The notes: generated by a model from the sequence alone, not told the origin. Shown: positions 1 through 5,703, numbered from the stretch's first letter. The stretch: 6,321 nt of DNA from Deltaproteobacteria bacterium (GCA_021815525.1 JAKAGN010000168.1:1-6321), one strand, 5' to 3'. Numbers and translations: made by a program.

Positions 1-17
1 CCTTTTTGAAAAAAGGG
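1..17. terminator. Partial terminator-like palindrome cut by the window edge
   Basis: CCTTTTT at 1-7 is the reverse complement of AAAAAGG at 10-16, giving a tight A/T-rich hairpin. The right side continues GTCTCCCC, so the full palindrome probably extends left of the window with GGGGAGAC as the partner arm; that part is not visible. Such symmetric hairpins with A/T-rich tips can terminate transcription from either side. It would be the first such signal met by transcripts of the leftward membrane-protein gene ending at 461, apart from the repeat hairpins between. No clean T-run can be judged because the left flank is missing. Confidence 0.45.
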
Positions 18-20
18 TCT

Positions 21-60
21 CCCCTTCCGCCCCTCCCCCGCACCCCCTCCCCCCATCCCC
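21..60 (-). other. C-rich tract with G-quadruplex potential on the minus strand
   Basis: The plus strand carries six runs of four to six C (21-24, 30-33, 35-39, 43-47, 49-54, 57-60). Read on the minus strand these are six G-runs separated by spacers of 1 to 5 nt, which meets the usual pattern for an intramolecular G-quadruplex. The tract is almost pure pyrimidine on the plus strand and lies directly beside the terminator-like palindrome. Transcripts coming leftward out of the membrane-protein gene would carry the G-rich version. Function is inferred only from sequence pattern. Confidence 0.5.
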
Positions 61-150
61 TCCTAAAAACTTCCAGTTCATGACGGGATGGACTGGTGAA
101 GGCTTTTCTGATTCGCTTTATCTCGTGCCGAAAATAGCTTAGCTCGGAAA

Positions 151-175
151 GGTCGGGTGGTTCCGGCCTCCGAAG
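151..175 (+). repeat. Repeat module A, copy 1
   Basis: This 25-nt copy is identical to copy 2 at 183-207, 32 nt downstream. Its first 18 nt fold as a 6-bp stem (GGTCGG 151-156 with CCGGCC 163-168, one T-G wobble) around a 6-nt loop GTGGTT, followed by the tail CTCCGAAG. The core CGGGTGGTTCCGGC is also present, with two changes, in module B. Confidence 0.75.
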
Positions 176-182
176 AATGGTA

Positions 183-238
183 GGTCGGGTGGTTCCGGCC
201 TCCGAAGCTTCAAGCGAAGGAGGACGGGTTCACCCGAC
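183..238. repeat. Repeat module A copy 2, arm of an imperfect inverted repeat
   Basis: Copy 2 of module A (183-207) faces a diverged inverted copy ending at 238. With a symmetry axis at 211, GTCGGGTG (184-191) pairs with CACCCGAC (231-238), CCG (195-197) with CGG (225-227), CCTCC (199-203) with GGAGG (219-223), and GCTT (207-210) with AAGC (212-215). That is 20 Watson-Crick positions out of 27, plus two G-T wobbles. The innermost pairs cannot form in a real loop. The pairing makes a long cruciform or RNA hairpin. The arrangement resembles paired palindromic intergenic elements of the REP/BIME kind, which is a comparison of architecture only. Confidence 0.7.
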
Positions 239-247
239 ATCTGCAAG

Positions 248-295
248 GCGGGTGGCCCCGGCAACTCGTTGCCGGATAGCTTCGCGCAAGAGGTC
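248..295. repeat. Repeat module B, copy 1
   Basis: This is a 48-nt unit. It starts GCGGGTGGCCCCGGC, continues into a perfect 8-bp inverted repeat (CCGGCAAC 258-265 and GTTGCCGG 268-275), then has 11 variable nt and the conserved tail CAAGAGGTC (287-295). Copy 2 at 352-399 has the same order and the same 11-nt spacing, with about 40 of 48 positions identical. The start of the unit shares the core CGGGTGG-YY-CCGGC with module A, so A and B appear to be branches of one repeat family. Confidence 0.75.
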
Positions 296-330
296 CTTTG
301 ATAACGTGTTGGAAACAGAACAGAAGTGTA

Positions 331-352
331 GGTCGGATGGTTCCGGCCTCCG
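331..352 (+). repeat. Repeat module A, copy 3, abutting module B
   Basis: GGTCGG (331-336), loop ATGGTT and CCGGCC (343-348) repeat the module A hairpin with one loop change, but the GAAG tail is replaced by direct fusion to module B at 352. CGGATG (334-339) in this copy is also the reverse complement of CATCCG (403-408), so the fused A-B unit is bounded by short inverted ends. Confidence 0.7.
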
Positions 353-399
353 CGGGTGGCCCCGGCAACTCGTTGCCGGGGTCCGTAGGACAAGAGGTC
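352..399. repeat. Repeat module B, copy 2
   Basis: The strongest hairpin in the cluster: CCCCGGCAAC (360-369) is the exact complement of GTTGCCGGGG (372-381), a 10-bp inverted repeat with only 2 nt between arms (the true loop would open to about 4-6 nt). It is followed by the conserved tail CAAGAGGTC at 391-399, spaced from the hairpin core as in copy 1. It lies downstream of the leftward membrane-protein gene, so it would be transcribed at the 3' end of that message and could stabilise it or slow polymerase. Confidence 0.75.
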
Positions 400-426
400 T
401 TTCATCCGCTCCGTTGCCAAGCAACA

Positions 427-442
427 GTCGGGTGATTCCGAC
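427..442 (+). repeat. Diverged repeat module A, copy 4
   Basis: GTCGG (427-431), loop GTGATT and CCGAC (438-442) form the same 5-bp stem and 6-nt loop as module A. Where copies 1-3 have a T-G wobble in the stem, this copy has T-A, so the change keeps the pairing. It ends 18 nt from the stop codon of the leftward membrane-protein gene. A small neighbouring hairpin, GTTGC (413-417) with GCAAC (421-425), sits just to its left. Confidence 0.55.
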
Positions 443-460
443 GTTCTGGCTTGCGCCGCA

Positions 461-2467
461 TCAAGGCTTCATGTGAAATTCCCTGCATTCCTCGCCGTAC
501 TCATTGTCCAAATCCCCAGCATCTTTTAAAAGCTCCGCCACCCTTTCCTTTTCACCCCGTTCATCGAAGGCCGCGGCCAGCACCCGGCGGGACTCCGAAA
601 GCGCGGCAACGGCTCGGCAAAGCGCGGCCAGCTCGGCCCCGGCCCCGGCCGGATCGCCCGCGCCCAGGCTCGCCCGCGCAAGGGCGCTTAGAGCCGCGAG
701 GTTCAGGGGGTTCGCCGCCAGCGCCTGTTTAAGCTCGACGGCCGCTTCAGTGAAGCGCCCCGAGTGGAGCAGCACCAGCCCCAGCGCGTGGCGTACGGCC
801 CCGGCCCGGGGCGCAAGGGATACCGCGCGCGAGAGGGCTTCTTCGGCGGCGGCCAGGTCCCCGGCCCGGGCCAGGTCGAGGCCATGACTGTAGGGGGCCG
901 CCGCCGGGGCCAGGGCCTCGCGGTCCCTCTCCGTTAGCTTGGCTTCGAGGGCCAGGAGGTTCGCGCAGGCCGCGGGGTAGCGGGGCCGGATGGAGAGCGC
1001 GGATAGGAGGAGGCCTAAGGCGCGGGTCTCGTCCCCCCGCTCCGAAAGGACCGCGGCCTTGTTGACGAGAGCCCGGGGAAAGCGCGGCGAGAGCGCGAGC
1101 GCCCGGTCGAAGAAGGGAAGCGCGGCTTCGCCCCGCCCCATGCGCGCCAGGAGGAAGCCCAGATCGTTTTGGGCCGCGGCCTCGGGGATGGGGTTGTCCC
1201 GGTCGCCGGGCTTAAGCGCCAGGGCCGCCCGCAGGGCGCGCAAGGCTTCCTCGTAGCGCCCCTTTTCCGCCAGCGCCGAGGCAAGCTCCCGCCATGCCAG
1301 CCAGGAGCCGGGATTTTCGCGGACCGTGGCCGTGTAGAGGGTCTCGCGGTCGTAAAAATCGGCGGCGTGACGGAAGGACAGGGGGATGAGGCCGGCCGTC
1401 AGGATCAGGCCGGACGCTGTGAAGGCCCGGCGCGGGAGGCGGGAAAGAAGCGCCGCGAAGCCAGCCAGAAGGGCCGCGGCCGGAAGGTAGCAGAAGTGGT
1501 CCGCCACGAACGAGTAGCGGAAGGGAAAGACGTCCACGAACCCGAGGGCCGGAAAGAGGCTTCCGGCGTAGATGAGCACGGCGGTCACGGGCCCCCGGCC
1601 GATCCTTGGGCGTTGGAGGAAAAGAAGGGCGCCGAGAAGGCCGGCCAGGAAAAGCGGCAGCCACTCGACGGGGCTGGCCGGGTCCACCGTCCAGCGGGGG
1701 TAGTTGAAGCAGAAGGAGGAGGGGAAAAATATCCTGCCCGGATAAAACCACAGTATGCGCCCGGCCGTAACCATGCGGGCCGGAAGGGATGCGGCCGACT
1801 CCGGCCCCCGCGCGCCCACGTGGAAGTACTCCGTATGAGCCGTGAAAAGCCCTAAACCTATCCCGAGAACGAAGAGGGGGGCGAGAAGAAGCAGGGTGCG
1901 GCGGGTTATGCGCTCGCCCTTCCACCACAGGATGAGAAGGATCACGGCCGGAAGGCTCGCCGTGACGGTCTTGGCCAGAAGCGAGAGCAGGAAAAAAAAC
2001 AAGCCCGCAAGATAGCTCCGGAGGCGGGGAGGGCGGTCCAGGAAAAACCTGGCGAGAAATAGCAGGGAAAGGAGGCAGAGGAAGCCCGAAAGCACGTTCT
2101 TCCTCTCCGTCACCCAGGCCACGGACTCAACGAAAAGCGGGTGGACCGCGAAGAGCGCGCCGGCGAGAAGGGCTCCGGGAAGCCCGAGGCGCGAGAGGAC
2201 AAGCCACAACAAAACGGCGCTCGCCGCGTGAAGCAGGACGTTTACCGCGTGGTAGCCAAAAGGATGGAGGCCCCAGAGCCTCTTTTCCATCCAGAACGAG
2301 GAAAAGACCAGGGGGTAGTACTGGGGGGAAGCAGAGGGCTCGGTCCAGATGCGGGCCAGGCCCGAAGCCGTTTCGAGATTGGGGTTTTTCGTGAGGTAGA
2401 AGTCGTCGTCCCAGATGAAGCCGGCCCGGAAAACCGGCGCGTAGGCCGCGGCCGCCAGCAGGACCAC
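461..2467 (-). CDS. Multi-pass GT-C/PMT-like membrane protein with C-terminal TPR repeats
   Basis: The 668-residue product looks like the bacterial counterpart of the TMTC/protein O-mannosyltransferase-like class, integral membrane glycosyltransferases that use lipid-linked sugars. Near the N-terminus it has WDDD (residues 19-22) in the first external loop, where this fold carries its acidic catalytic pair. YYPL (50-53), HPFGYHAVN (68-76), FAVHPLFVESVAWVTERKN (106-124) and VADHFCYLP (321-329) are typical of the family. About ten hydrophobic segments span residues 1-365. From about 387 to 620 come roughly six TPR units (near 387-420, 430-463, 464-497, 527-555, 556-589, 590-620), followed by an acidic tail. 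The chosen start is a GTG with GGAG 5 nt upstream, but it cuts into the first membrane helix; the open frame continues upstream to 2555 without ATG, GTG or TTG. The gene follows the DUF4388 gene and is probably in its operon. The acceptor and sugar are unknown. Confidence 0.85.
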   Translation of the reverse strand: MVLLAAAAYAPVFRAGFIWDDDFYLTKNPNLETASGLARIWTEPSASPQYYPLVFSSFWMEKRLWGLHPFGYHAVNVLLHAASAVLLWLVLSRLGLPGALLAGALFAVHPLFVESVAWVTERKNVLSGFLCLLSLLFLARFFLDRPPRLRSYLAGLFFFLLSLLAKTVTASLPAVILLILWWKGERITRRTLLLLAPLFVLGIGLGLFTAHTEYFHVGARGPESAASLPARMVTAGRILWFYPGRIFFPSSFCFNYPRWTVDPASPVEWLPLFLAGLLGALLFLQRPRIGRGPVTAVLIYAGSLFPALGFVDVFPFRYSFVADHFCYLPAAALLAGFAALLSRLPRRAFTASGLILTAGLIPLSFRHAADFYDRETLYTATVRENPGSWLAWRELASALAEKGRYEEALRALRAALALKPGDRDNPIPEAAAQNDLGFLLARMGRGEAALPFFDRALALSPRFPRALVNKAAVLSERGDETRALGLLLSALSIRPRYPAACANLLALEAKLTERDREALAPAAAPYSHGLDLARAGDLAAAEEALSRAVSLAPRAGAVRHALGLVLLHSGRFTEAAVELKQALAANPLNLAALSALARASLGAGDPAGAGAELAALCRAVAALSESRRVLAAAFDERGEKERVAELLKDAGDLDNEYGEECREFHMKP

Positions 2468-2540
2468 GAGCGCTCCCGCTGTCCAGACCCGCCGGGGCGG
2501 CGGCCGGTGGCTTTCGGACGGCTGCGCGGCGCTCGTGGGC

Positions 2541-3857
2541 TCACTCCTCCTTCACCGCGAGGATTCTTCCCGTCGTGATGGCAGTCGGCGGGCTCTTGAA
2601 GCGCTGGGCCACCTGTATCAGTATGTCCATGAGATCTTTGACTATCTCGTTCTTTTCGGGGAAGCTCAAGGGGTTTTCGTGGATGGCCACGATGGCCTGG
2701 TTGATCTCCTTCAACATGTTCTTGCTGGCGCGCGACCCGAAGCTATCCACCACGGTCTTGATGAGGTTCGCCACAAAGAGGCTGAAGCTCTTGGCCAGTA
2801 TGTAGCGGCCCTTGTTGTTGTCCTTCACCGCGGCGAGGGAGCGCGTGACGGCCAGGATGTTCTCGTCCACCGGGTTTATGGGATGGAAGCCGGTGAAGAG
2901 GTCCCGCTTCTTGCGCACCAGCTGGGGCTTGCAGCTTTCGATGATGTTGAAGGCCCACTTCTGGCGCGCGATCTTGTGCATCTTCCTGATGAGGTCCTTC
3001 TTCTGGGGATCTTCGGTGAGATCGTCGAACATGGTGACGAGCCATTTTTCCAGCTCGCCTTCCAGGTGCTTGCGGATGATCTGGAGAATATCGTTGTAAA
3101 TCAATATGATGTTGGAATAATCATCGCCGCTGAAGGAGTCTGCCGGAGTTTTTTCCTCCCTTTTTTCCACCACGCCCGAGGAGATGAGGGAGTTTAGGAG
3201 CTGGTAGGCCGAGTAATCGTCGAAACCGGAGGCGGCTATGAGGTCGCGCACGGTGCGCCTGCCGTCGATCAGGCTGATGAGGCGCCGCTCCTTCTCGATA
3301 AAGTGCATGTCCTCCAGGTTCACGGGCTTCTCGGAGATGGCGAATATGAGCCGGTCCGACGGAATCTGGGACATGTAGAAGACCATCTCGTCTATGCGCC
3401 GCATGGCCTCCATGATGATGTTCATGATGTCGATGCGGGTGTCCAGCGCCCCCTTGGGGACCTCGTCGGAGTCGTGGTACTCGAACTCGCCGGATTTCCA
3501 GACAAAGAGGTTGAAGATGACCTCCTCGGCCTGCTTGTGGATGGTCTGCTTCAGGGTCTGCTCGGAGATGAAGCCCTTCTTCACCAGCACGCTTCCCAGG
3601 GCCATCTTGCTCTCGGCCGCCACTGCGAGGCAGTAGGCGAGGTCCTTGGCGGATATGAGGCCGTCCCGGGTGAGGAGCGTGCCCAGGCGCGTCTCCTTCT
3701 GGGAGCCCATGGCCCCCATGACGTCGCCGTTCTTGATGAATATCTTGACCTCGCTCTCACCGTTGGTGAGGGTGAGGACCCCGGTCCGCTCCTCGTTGGA
3801 GAGCAGCTGGAGTATGCTGGCGAGGGAGGAGGGCTCGAAGCTGCCTTTGAGATTCAT
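2541..3857 (-). CDS. DUF4388 domain protein (PatA-like N-terminus), 438 residues
   Basis: Residues 1-130 form a DUF4388-type region: the opening MNLKGSFEPSSLASILQLLS, then TGVLTL and a short beta stretch ending in an FIKNGDVMGA segment, followed by two LG..L...G.IS helical repeats (58-74 and 87-103) and the closing W-x-SGEFEY (120-127). Residues 180-232 resemble a winged helix (LISLIDGRRTVRDLI then YQLLNSLISSGVVE). Residues 245-420 are a mainly helical region I do not recognise, rich in charged residues. There is no signal peptide or membrane helix, so the protein is cytosolic. DUF4388 proteins in deltaproteobacteria are linked to signalling or gliding-type regulation, which makes a regulatory or scaffold role likely but unproven. 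The start at 3857 is preferred because AAGGA (3868-3864) precedes it by 6 nt and the protein then begins exactly at the domain. The in-frame ATGs at 3878 and 3983 would add low-complexity residues encoded by hairpins and a tandem repeat. Confidence 0.88.
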   Translation of the reverse strand: MNLKGSFEPSSLASILQLLSNEERTGVLTLTNGESEVKIFIKNGDVMGAMGSQKETRLGTLLTRDGLISAKDLAYCLAVAAESKMALGSVLVKKGFISEQTLKQTIHKQAEEVIFNLFVWKSGEFEYHDSDEVPKGALDTRIDIMNIIMEAMRRIDEMVFYMSQIPSDRLIFAISEKPVNLEDMHFIEKERRLISLIDGRRTVRDLIAASGFDDYSAYQLLNSLISSGVVEKREEKTPADSFSGDDYSNIILIYNDILQIIRKHLEGELEKWLVTMFDDLTEDPQKKDLIRKMHKIARQKWAFNIIESCKPQLVRKKRDLFTGFHPINPVDENILAVTRSLAAVKDNNKGRYILAKSFSLFVANLIKTVVDSFGSRASKNMLKEINQAIVAIHENPLSFPEKNEIVKDLMDILIQVAQRFKSPPTAITTGRILAVKEE

Positions 3858-3863
3858 GGTGAT

Positions 3864-3868
3864 TCCTT
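3864..3868 (-). promoter_or_regulatory. Ribosome binding site that sets the DUF4388 start
   Basis: AAGGA on the minus strand lies 6 nt before the ATG at 3857. No comparable site precedes the in-frame ATG at 3878, so this site decides the start. Confidence 0.75.
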
Positions 3869-3880
3869 GGTATTCCATTT

Positions 3881-3901
3881 CAAGGCCCCGAAAGGGCCTT
3901 G
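3881..3901 (-). promoter_or_regulatory. Stable hairpin in the leader of the DUF4388 gene
   Basis: CAAGGCCC (3881-3888) and GGGCCTTG (3894-3901) form a perfect 8-bp, GC-rich stem with a 5-nt loop. It sits 23 nt upstream of the chosen start codon and does not cover the ribosome binding site. CCCGAAAGG within it (3887-3895) is also the exact complement of CCTTTCGGG at 3920-3928, so a second 9-bp pairing competes with it. This could be an attenuator-like leader, or simply a repeat-derived structure. Confidence 0.5.
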
Positions 3902-3920
3902 GCGCGGGCGCGCGCGCGGC

Positions 3921-3960
3921 CTTTCGGGAGGCCCTTCCGGCTTTCGGGAGGCCCTTCCGG
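3921..3960. repeat. Perfect tandem duplication of a 20-bp unit
   Basis: CTTTCGGGAGGCCCTTCCGG occurs twice head to tail (3921-3940 and 3941-3960) without a mismatch. Perfect identity points to a recent duplication by slippage or recombination. Just to its left, 3908-3918 is alternating G and C (a Z-DNA-prone run). The block lies between the likely promoter zone and the start codon of the DUF4388 gene, so copy number could change the leader length and its pairing options. Confidence 0.9.
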
Positions 3961-4107
3961 TCGGGAGCTGTCTGACCCGTCACTTTACCACGTTAGGGCT
4001 TTTTGCAAAAGATGTAATCTAATTCACAAGGCGATTTTGTCGGCATCGGCCTCAAGGCTCACCCTGCCTTGCGCCGTGACCCATAAAGTGCGCCATCCGA
4101 CGCACCC
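3961..4107. other. Rest of the divergent intergenic region
   Basis: No gene is supported here. It holds a perfect palindrome TTTTGCAAAA (4001-4010) in an A/T-richer stretch, which could be an operator or part of the leftward promoter. It also holds a small hairpin, CAAGGC (4053-4058) with GCCTTG (4066-4071), around a 7-nt loop. A leftward promoter for the DUF4388 gene is expected in this stretch, but I could not place convincing -35 and -10 elements. Confidence 0.4.
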
Positions 4108-4136
4108 TTGTCAACGCCTTCGGCATGGGGTAGAAT
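4108..4136 (+). promoter_or_regulatory. Sigma70-type promoter for the rightward operon
   Basis: TTGTCA (4108-4113) matches the -35 consensus at five of six positions and TAGAAT (4131-4136) matches the -10 consensus at five of six. The spacer is exactly 17 bp. Transcription would begin near 4143, leaving a leader of about 65 nt before the ATG at 4209. This is the only good promoter I see in the window, and it fits an operon of the three rightward genes. Confidence 0.7.
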
Positions 4137-4208
4137 GAACGCTCGAAAATCTGATCCCGCAACTTTTTCCCAAGGCTTCGTCTTTCAAGCCGGAGGCGAA
4201 ATTTCTTC

Positions 4209-4469
4209 ATGAATAACTTCAAGATCTTGGCCATCTGCTGGAGCTTCGTGTGGGCCAGCTGCCTGCGGGTCCTGGGCGAAAGCACGGTCAACCTTCCCGT
4301 CTCCGCCATGCCCCTGATCCAGCTTCTTACCGCCAACCCCACCCAGGCCTGGACCATTCTCCCCTTCTACTCCTTTTTCATATGGGGCCTGGGGCTTTGC
4401 GTCATAGCGGCGGCCCTGGGCGTGAAAAGACGCATCCTCGGGGAAAAATCCGCAAGCCCGGAGCGATAA
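4209..4469 (+). CDS. Small two-helix membrane protein, function unknown
   Basis: This 86-residue product has two hydrophobic stretches, about residues 5-22 (containing WSFVWASCL) and 48-70 (FYSFFIWGLGLCVIAAAL). A basic segment KRR follows the second and a short charged tail ends the protein. The positive-inside rule places the C-terminus in the cytoplasm, so both ends are probably inside. Codon use is strongly G/C at third positions, as in the neighbours, which supports a real gene. A good promoter lies upstream. The ribosome site is weaker: GGAGG (4192-4196) is 12 nt from the ATG, and no better in-frame start is near. The stop is 19 nt before the dehydrogenase gene, implying co-transcription. 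I do not recognise the family; a partner or anchor for the downstream membrane protein is possible but is a guess. Confidence 0.7.
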   Translation: MNNFKILAICWSFVWASCLRVLGESTVNLPVSAMPLIQLLTANPTQAWTILPFYSFFIWGLGLCVIAAALGVKRRILGEKSASPER

Positions 4470-4488
4470 GGCATAGGGAGTAAGGCCC

Positions 4489-5703
4489 ATGCAAGCCCTC
4501 GTCTTCAACATGACGCTTCCTCAGGCCGCGATTTTAAAGGGCCTTTCACTAGCCCGAAAGGACCTTTTCTTCGACGGCCCCTTGGCCACCGTGCGCCTCC
4601 GGGAGGTCCCGGAGCCCGGGCTTCCCTCGCCGGACTGGGTCAAGATAAGGACCGTGGCCTGCGGCTTCTGCGGGAGCGACTTAAACCTGATCCTTTTGCG
4701 TGAATCCCTCACGGCGAGCCCCTTTTCCTCGTTTCCCTGCGTGATGGGCCACGAGATGTGCGGAATCGTCGCTGAAACCGGCGCTGGCGTCACCAACTTG
4801 GCCGCGGGGGATTTCGTCACCGTGGCCCCGCACCTGGATTGCGCGACCCGCGGCATAGAGCCAGTCTGCCGCGCCTGCGCGGCGGGGCGGGTCAACAACT
4901 GCGAGAACTTCGCCCGCGGCGGATTCGCGCCCGGCATGTTCCTGGGGGTCTGCCGGGACCTTCCCGGGGCCTTCGCGCCTGTGTTCTGCGCCCACAAGAG
5001 CAGGGTCTTCAAGCTCCCGCCCGGCGCCGACCCCGACGCCGGGGCGCTCGTCGAGCCCTTTTCCGTGGCCCTGGCCACGGTGCTGGACAACCCGCCCCGG
5101 GAGGGCGAAAAGGTGCTGGTGGTGGGGGGCGGGGTCATCGGAAGCCTGCTGGTCCGCGCCATCCGGGCCTTGGGTTGCGGCTGCGACATCACGGTGGCCG
5201 AGCCCTCGCCCTTTTCCGCCGGAACCGCGAAAAGCTCCGGCGCGGACCGCGTGGTGTCCGGGGACATCATCGCGGCGGCCCCGGGCATAAGCGGCGGAGC
5301 GTCCTACAAGCCGCTTTTCGGGAAAAACATACTGATGGGCGGCTTCGACCGCATCTACGACTCGGTGGGCTCCTCCGCCACCTTGAACGCCTGCCTCCGG
5401 GTGCTGGCCGCGGGCGGCGTGCTGTCGCTCGTGGGGATCAACGAAAGCGTCAAGTTCGACCCCACGCCCCTGTGGCTCAAGAACCAGACCATAAAGGGAA
5501 CGCTGGCCTACGGATACCGCAGCGTGGACGGCCGGCCGGTCCACGTGTACGAGACGGCCATCGACCTGCTGGCCCGGGGCAGGGTGAAGCTTTCCGACAT
5601 GGCCACCCACAGGTTCCGCCTTTCGGACTACAAGGAGATGATCCGGGTGAACCTCGCCAAGAGCGCGCACAAGGCGGTGAAGACGCTCGTGGTGTTCCCT
5701 TGA
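4489..5703 (+). CDS. Zinc-dependent medium-chain alcohol dehydrogenase-like protein (COG1063 type)
   Basis: The 404-residue cytosolic oxidoreductase is expected to oxidise an alcohol or polyol with NAD(P). The catalytic zinc site is visible as CGFCGSD (C58, C61, D64), GHE (H88, E89) and E189 in the LVEPFSVAL motif. The structural zinc lobe has C118, C127, C130 and C138; here the first gap is eight residues (C-x8-C-x2-C-x7-C), whereas most relatives have C-x2-C-x2-C-x7-C. The Rossmann fingerprint VGGGVIG is at 212-218, and E238 at the end of the second strand suggests NAD preference. KPLFGKNILMGGFDRIYDSVGS (275-296, including the residues between) is characteristic of a subgroup of these dehydrogenases whose substrate I do not know. 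Length is usual for the family, slightly long. AGGGAG (4475-4480) lies 8 nt before the ATG. It is the middle gene of the rightward operon, with the next start 8 nt after its stop. Confidence 0.93.
   Translation: MQALVFNMTLPQAAILKGLSLARKDLFFDGPLATVRLREVPEPGLPSPDWVKIRTVACGFCGSDLNLILLRESLTASPFSSFPCVMGHEMCGIVAETGAGVTNLAAGDFVTVAPHLDCATRGIEPVCRACAAGRVNNCENFARGGFAPGMFLGVCRDLPGAFAPVFCAHKSRVFKLPPGADPDAGALVEPFSVALATVLDNPPREGEKVLVVGGGVIGSLLVRAIRALGCGCDITVAEPSPFSAGTAKSSGADRVVSGDIIAAAPGISGGASYKPLFGKNILMGGFDRIYDSVGSSATLNACLRVLAAGGVLSLVGINESVKFDPTPLWLKNQTIKGTLAYGYRSVDGRPVHVYETAIDLLARGRVKLSDMATHRFRLSDYKEMIRVNLAKSAHKAVKTLVVFP

Noticed and set aside
151..442. Possible CRISPR array
   Set aside because: Repeat spacing is irregular, orientations are mixed, modules are of two kinds and some are directly fused, and no cas gene is nearby.
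139..476. Overlapping short open frames on both strands (139-420 minus, 177-476 plus, 230-424 minus)
   Set aside because: They run through the palindromic repeat modules, so their proteins are low-complexity repeats of the same peptide fragments, with no ribosome site and no codon pattern like the real genes.
1169..1928. Long open frames inside the TPR membrane-protein gene (228 and 238 codons)
   Set aside because: They are shadows caused by high GC content. Their products are rich in Arg, Pro and Gly with no recognisable fold, while the 668-residue frame has clear membrane helices and TPRs.
2535..3197. Open frame of 220 codons on the plus strand opposite the DUF4388 gene
   Set aside because: The minus frame has a recognisable domain, a good ribosome site and proper codon bias; the plus frame is its antisense shadow.
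3858..3983. Upstream extension of the DUF4388 gene to the ATG at 3983 (480 residues)
   Set aside because: The extra 42 residues are translated from the tandem duplication and hairpin, and the best ribosome site and the domain boundary both point to 3857.
3970..4030. Leftward promoter with TTGCAA as -35 and TAAAGT as -10
   Set aside because: The spacing is only 15 bp and the -10 matches four of six positions, which is too weak to list.
4052..4357. Minus-strand frame of 101 codons overlapping the small membrane protein
   Set aside because: It covers the sigma70-type promoter and the start of the 86-residue gene, and its Arg-rich product has no recognisable features. The plus frame has two helices, G/C third-position bias and operon spacing.
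4681..5670. Minus-strand open frame of 329 codons opposite the dehydrogenase
   Set aside because: The plus frame has all zinc and Rossmann motifs. The antisense product is His/Arg/Gly-rich with no family signature.
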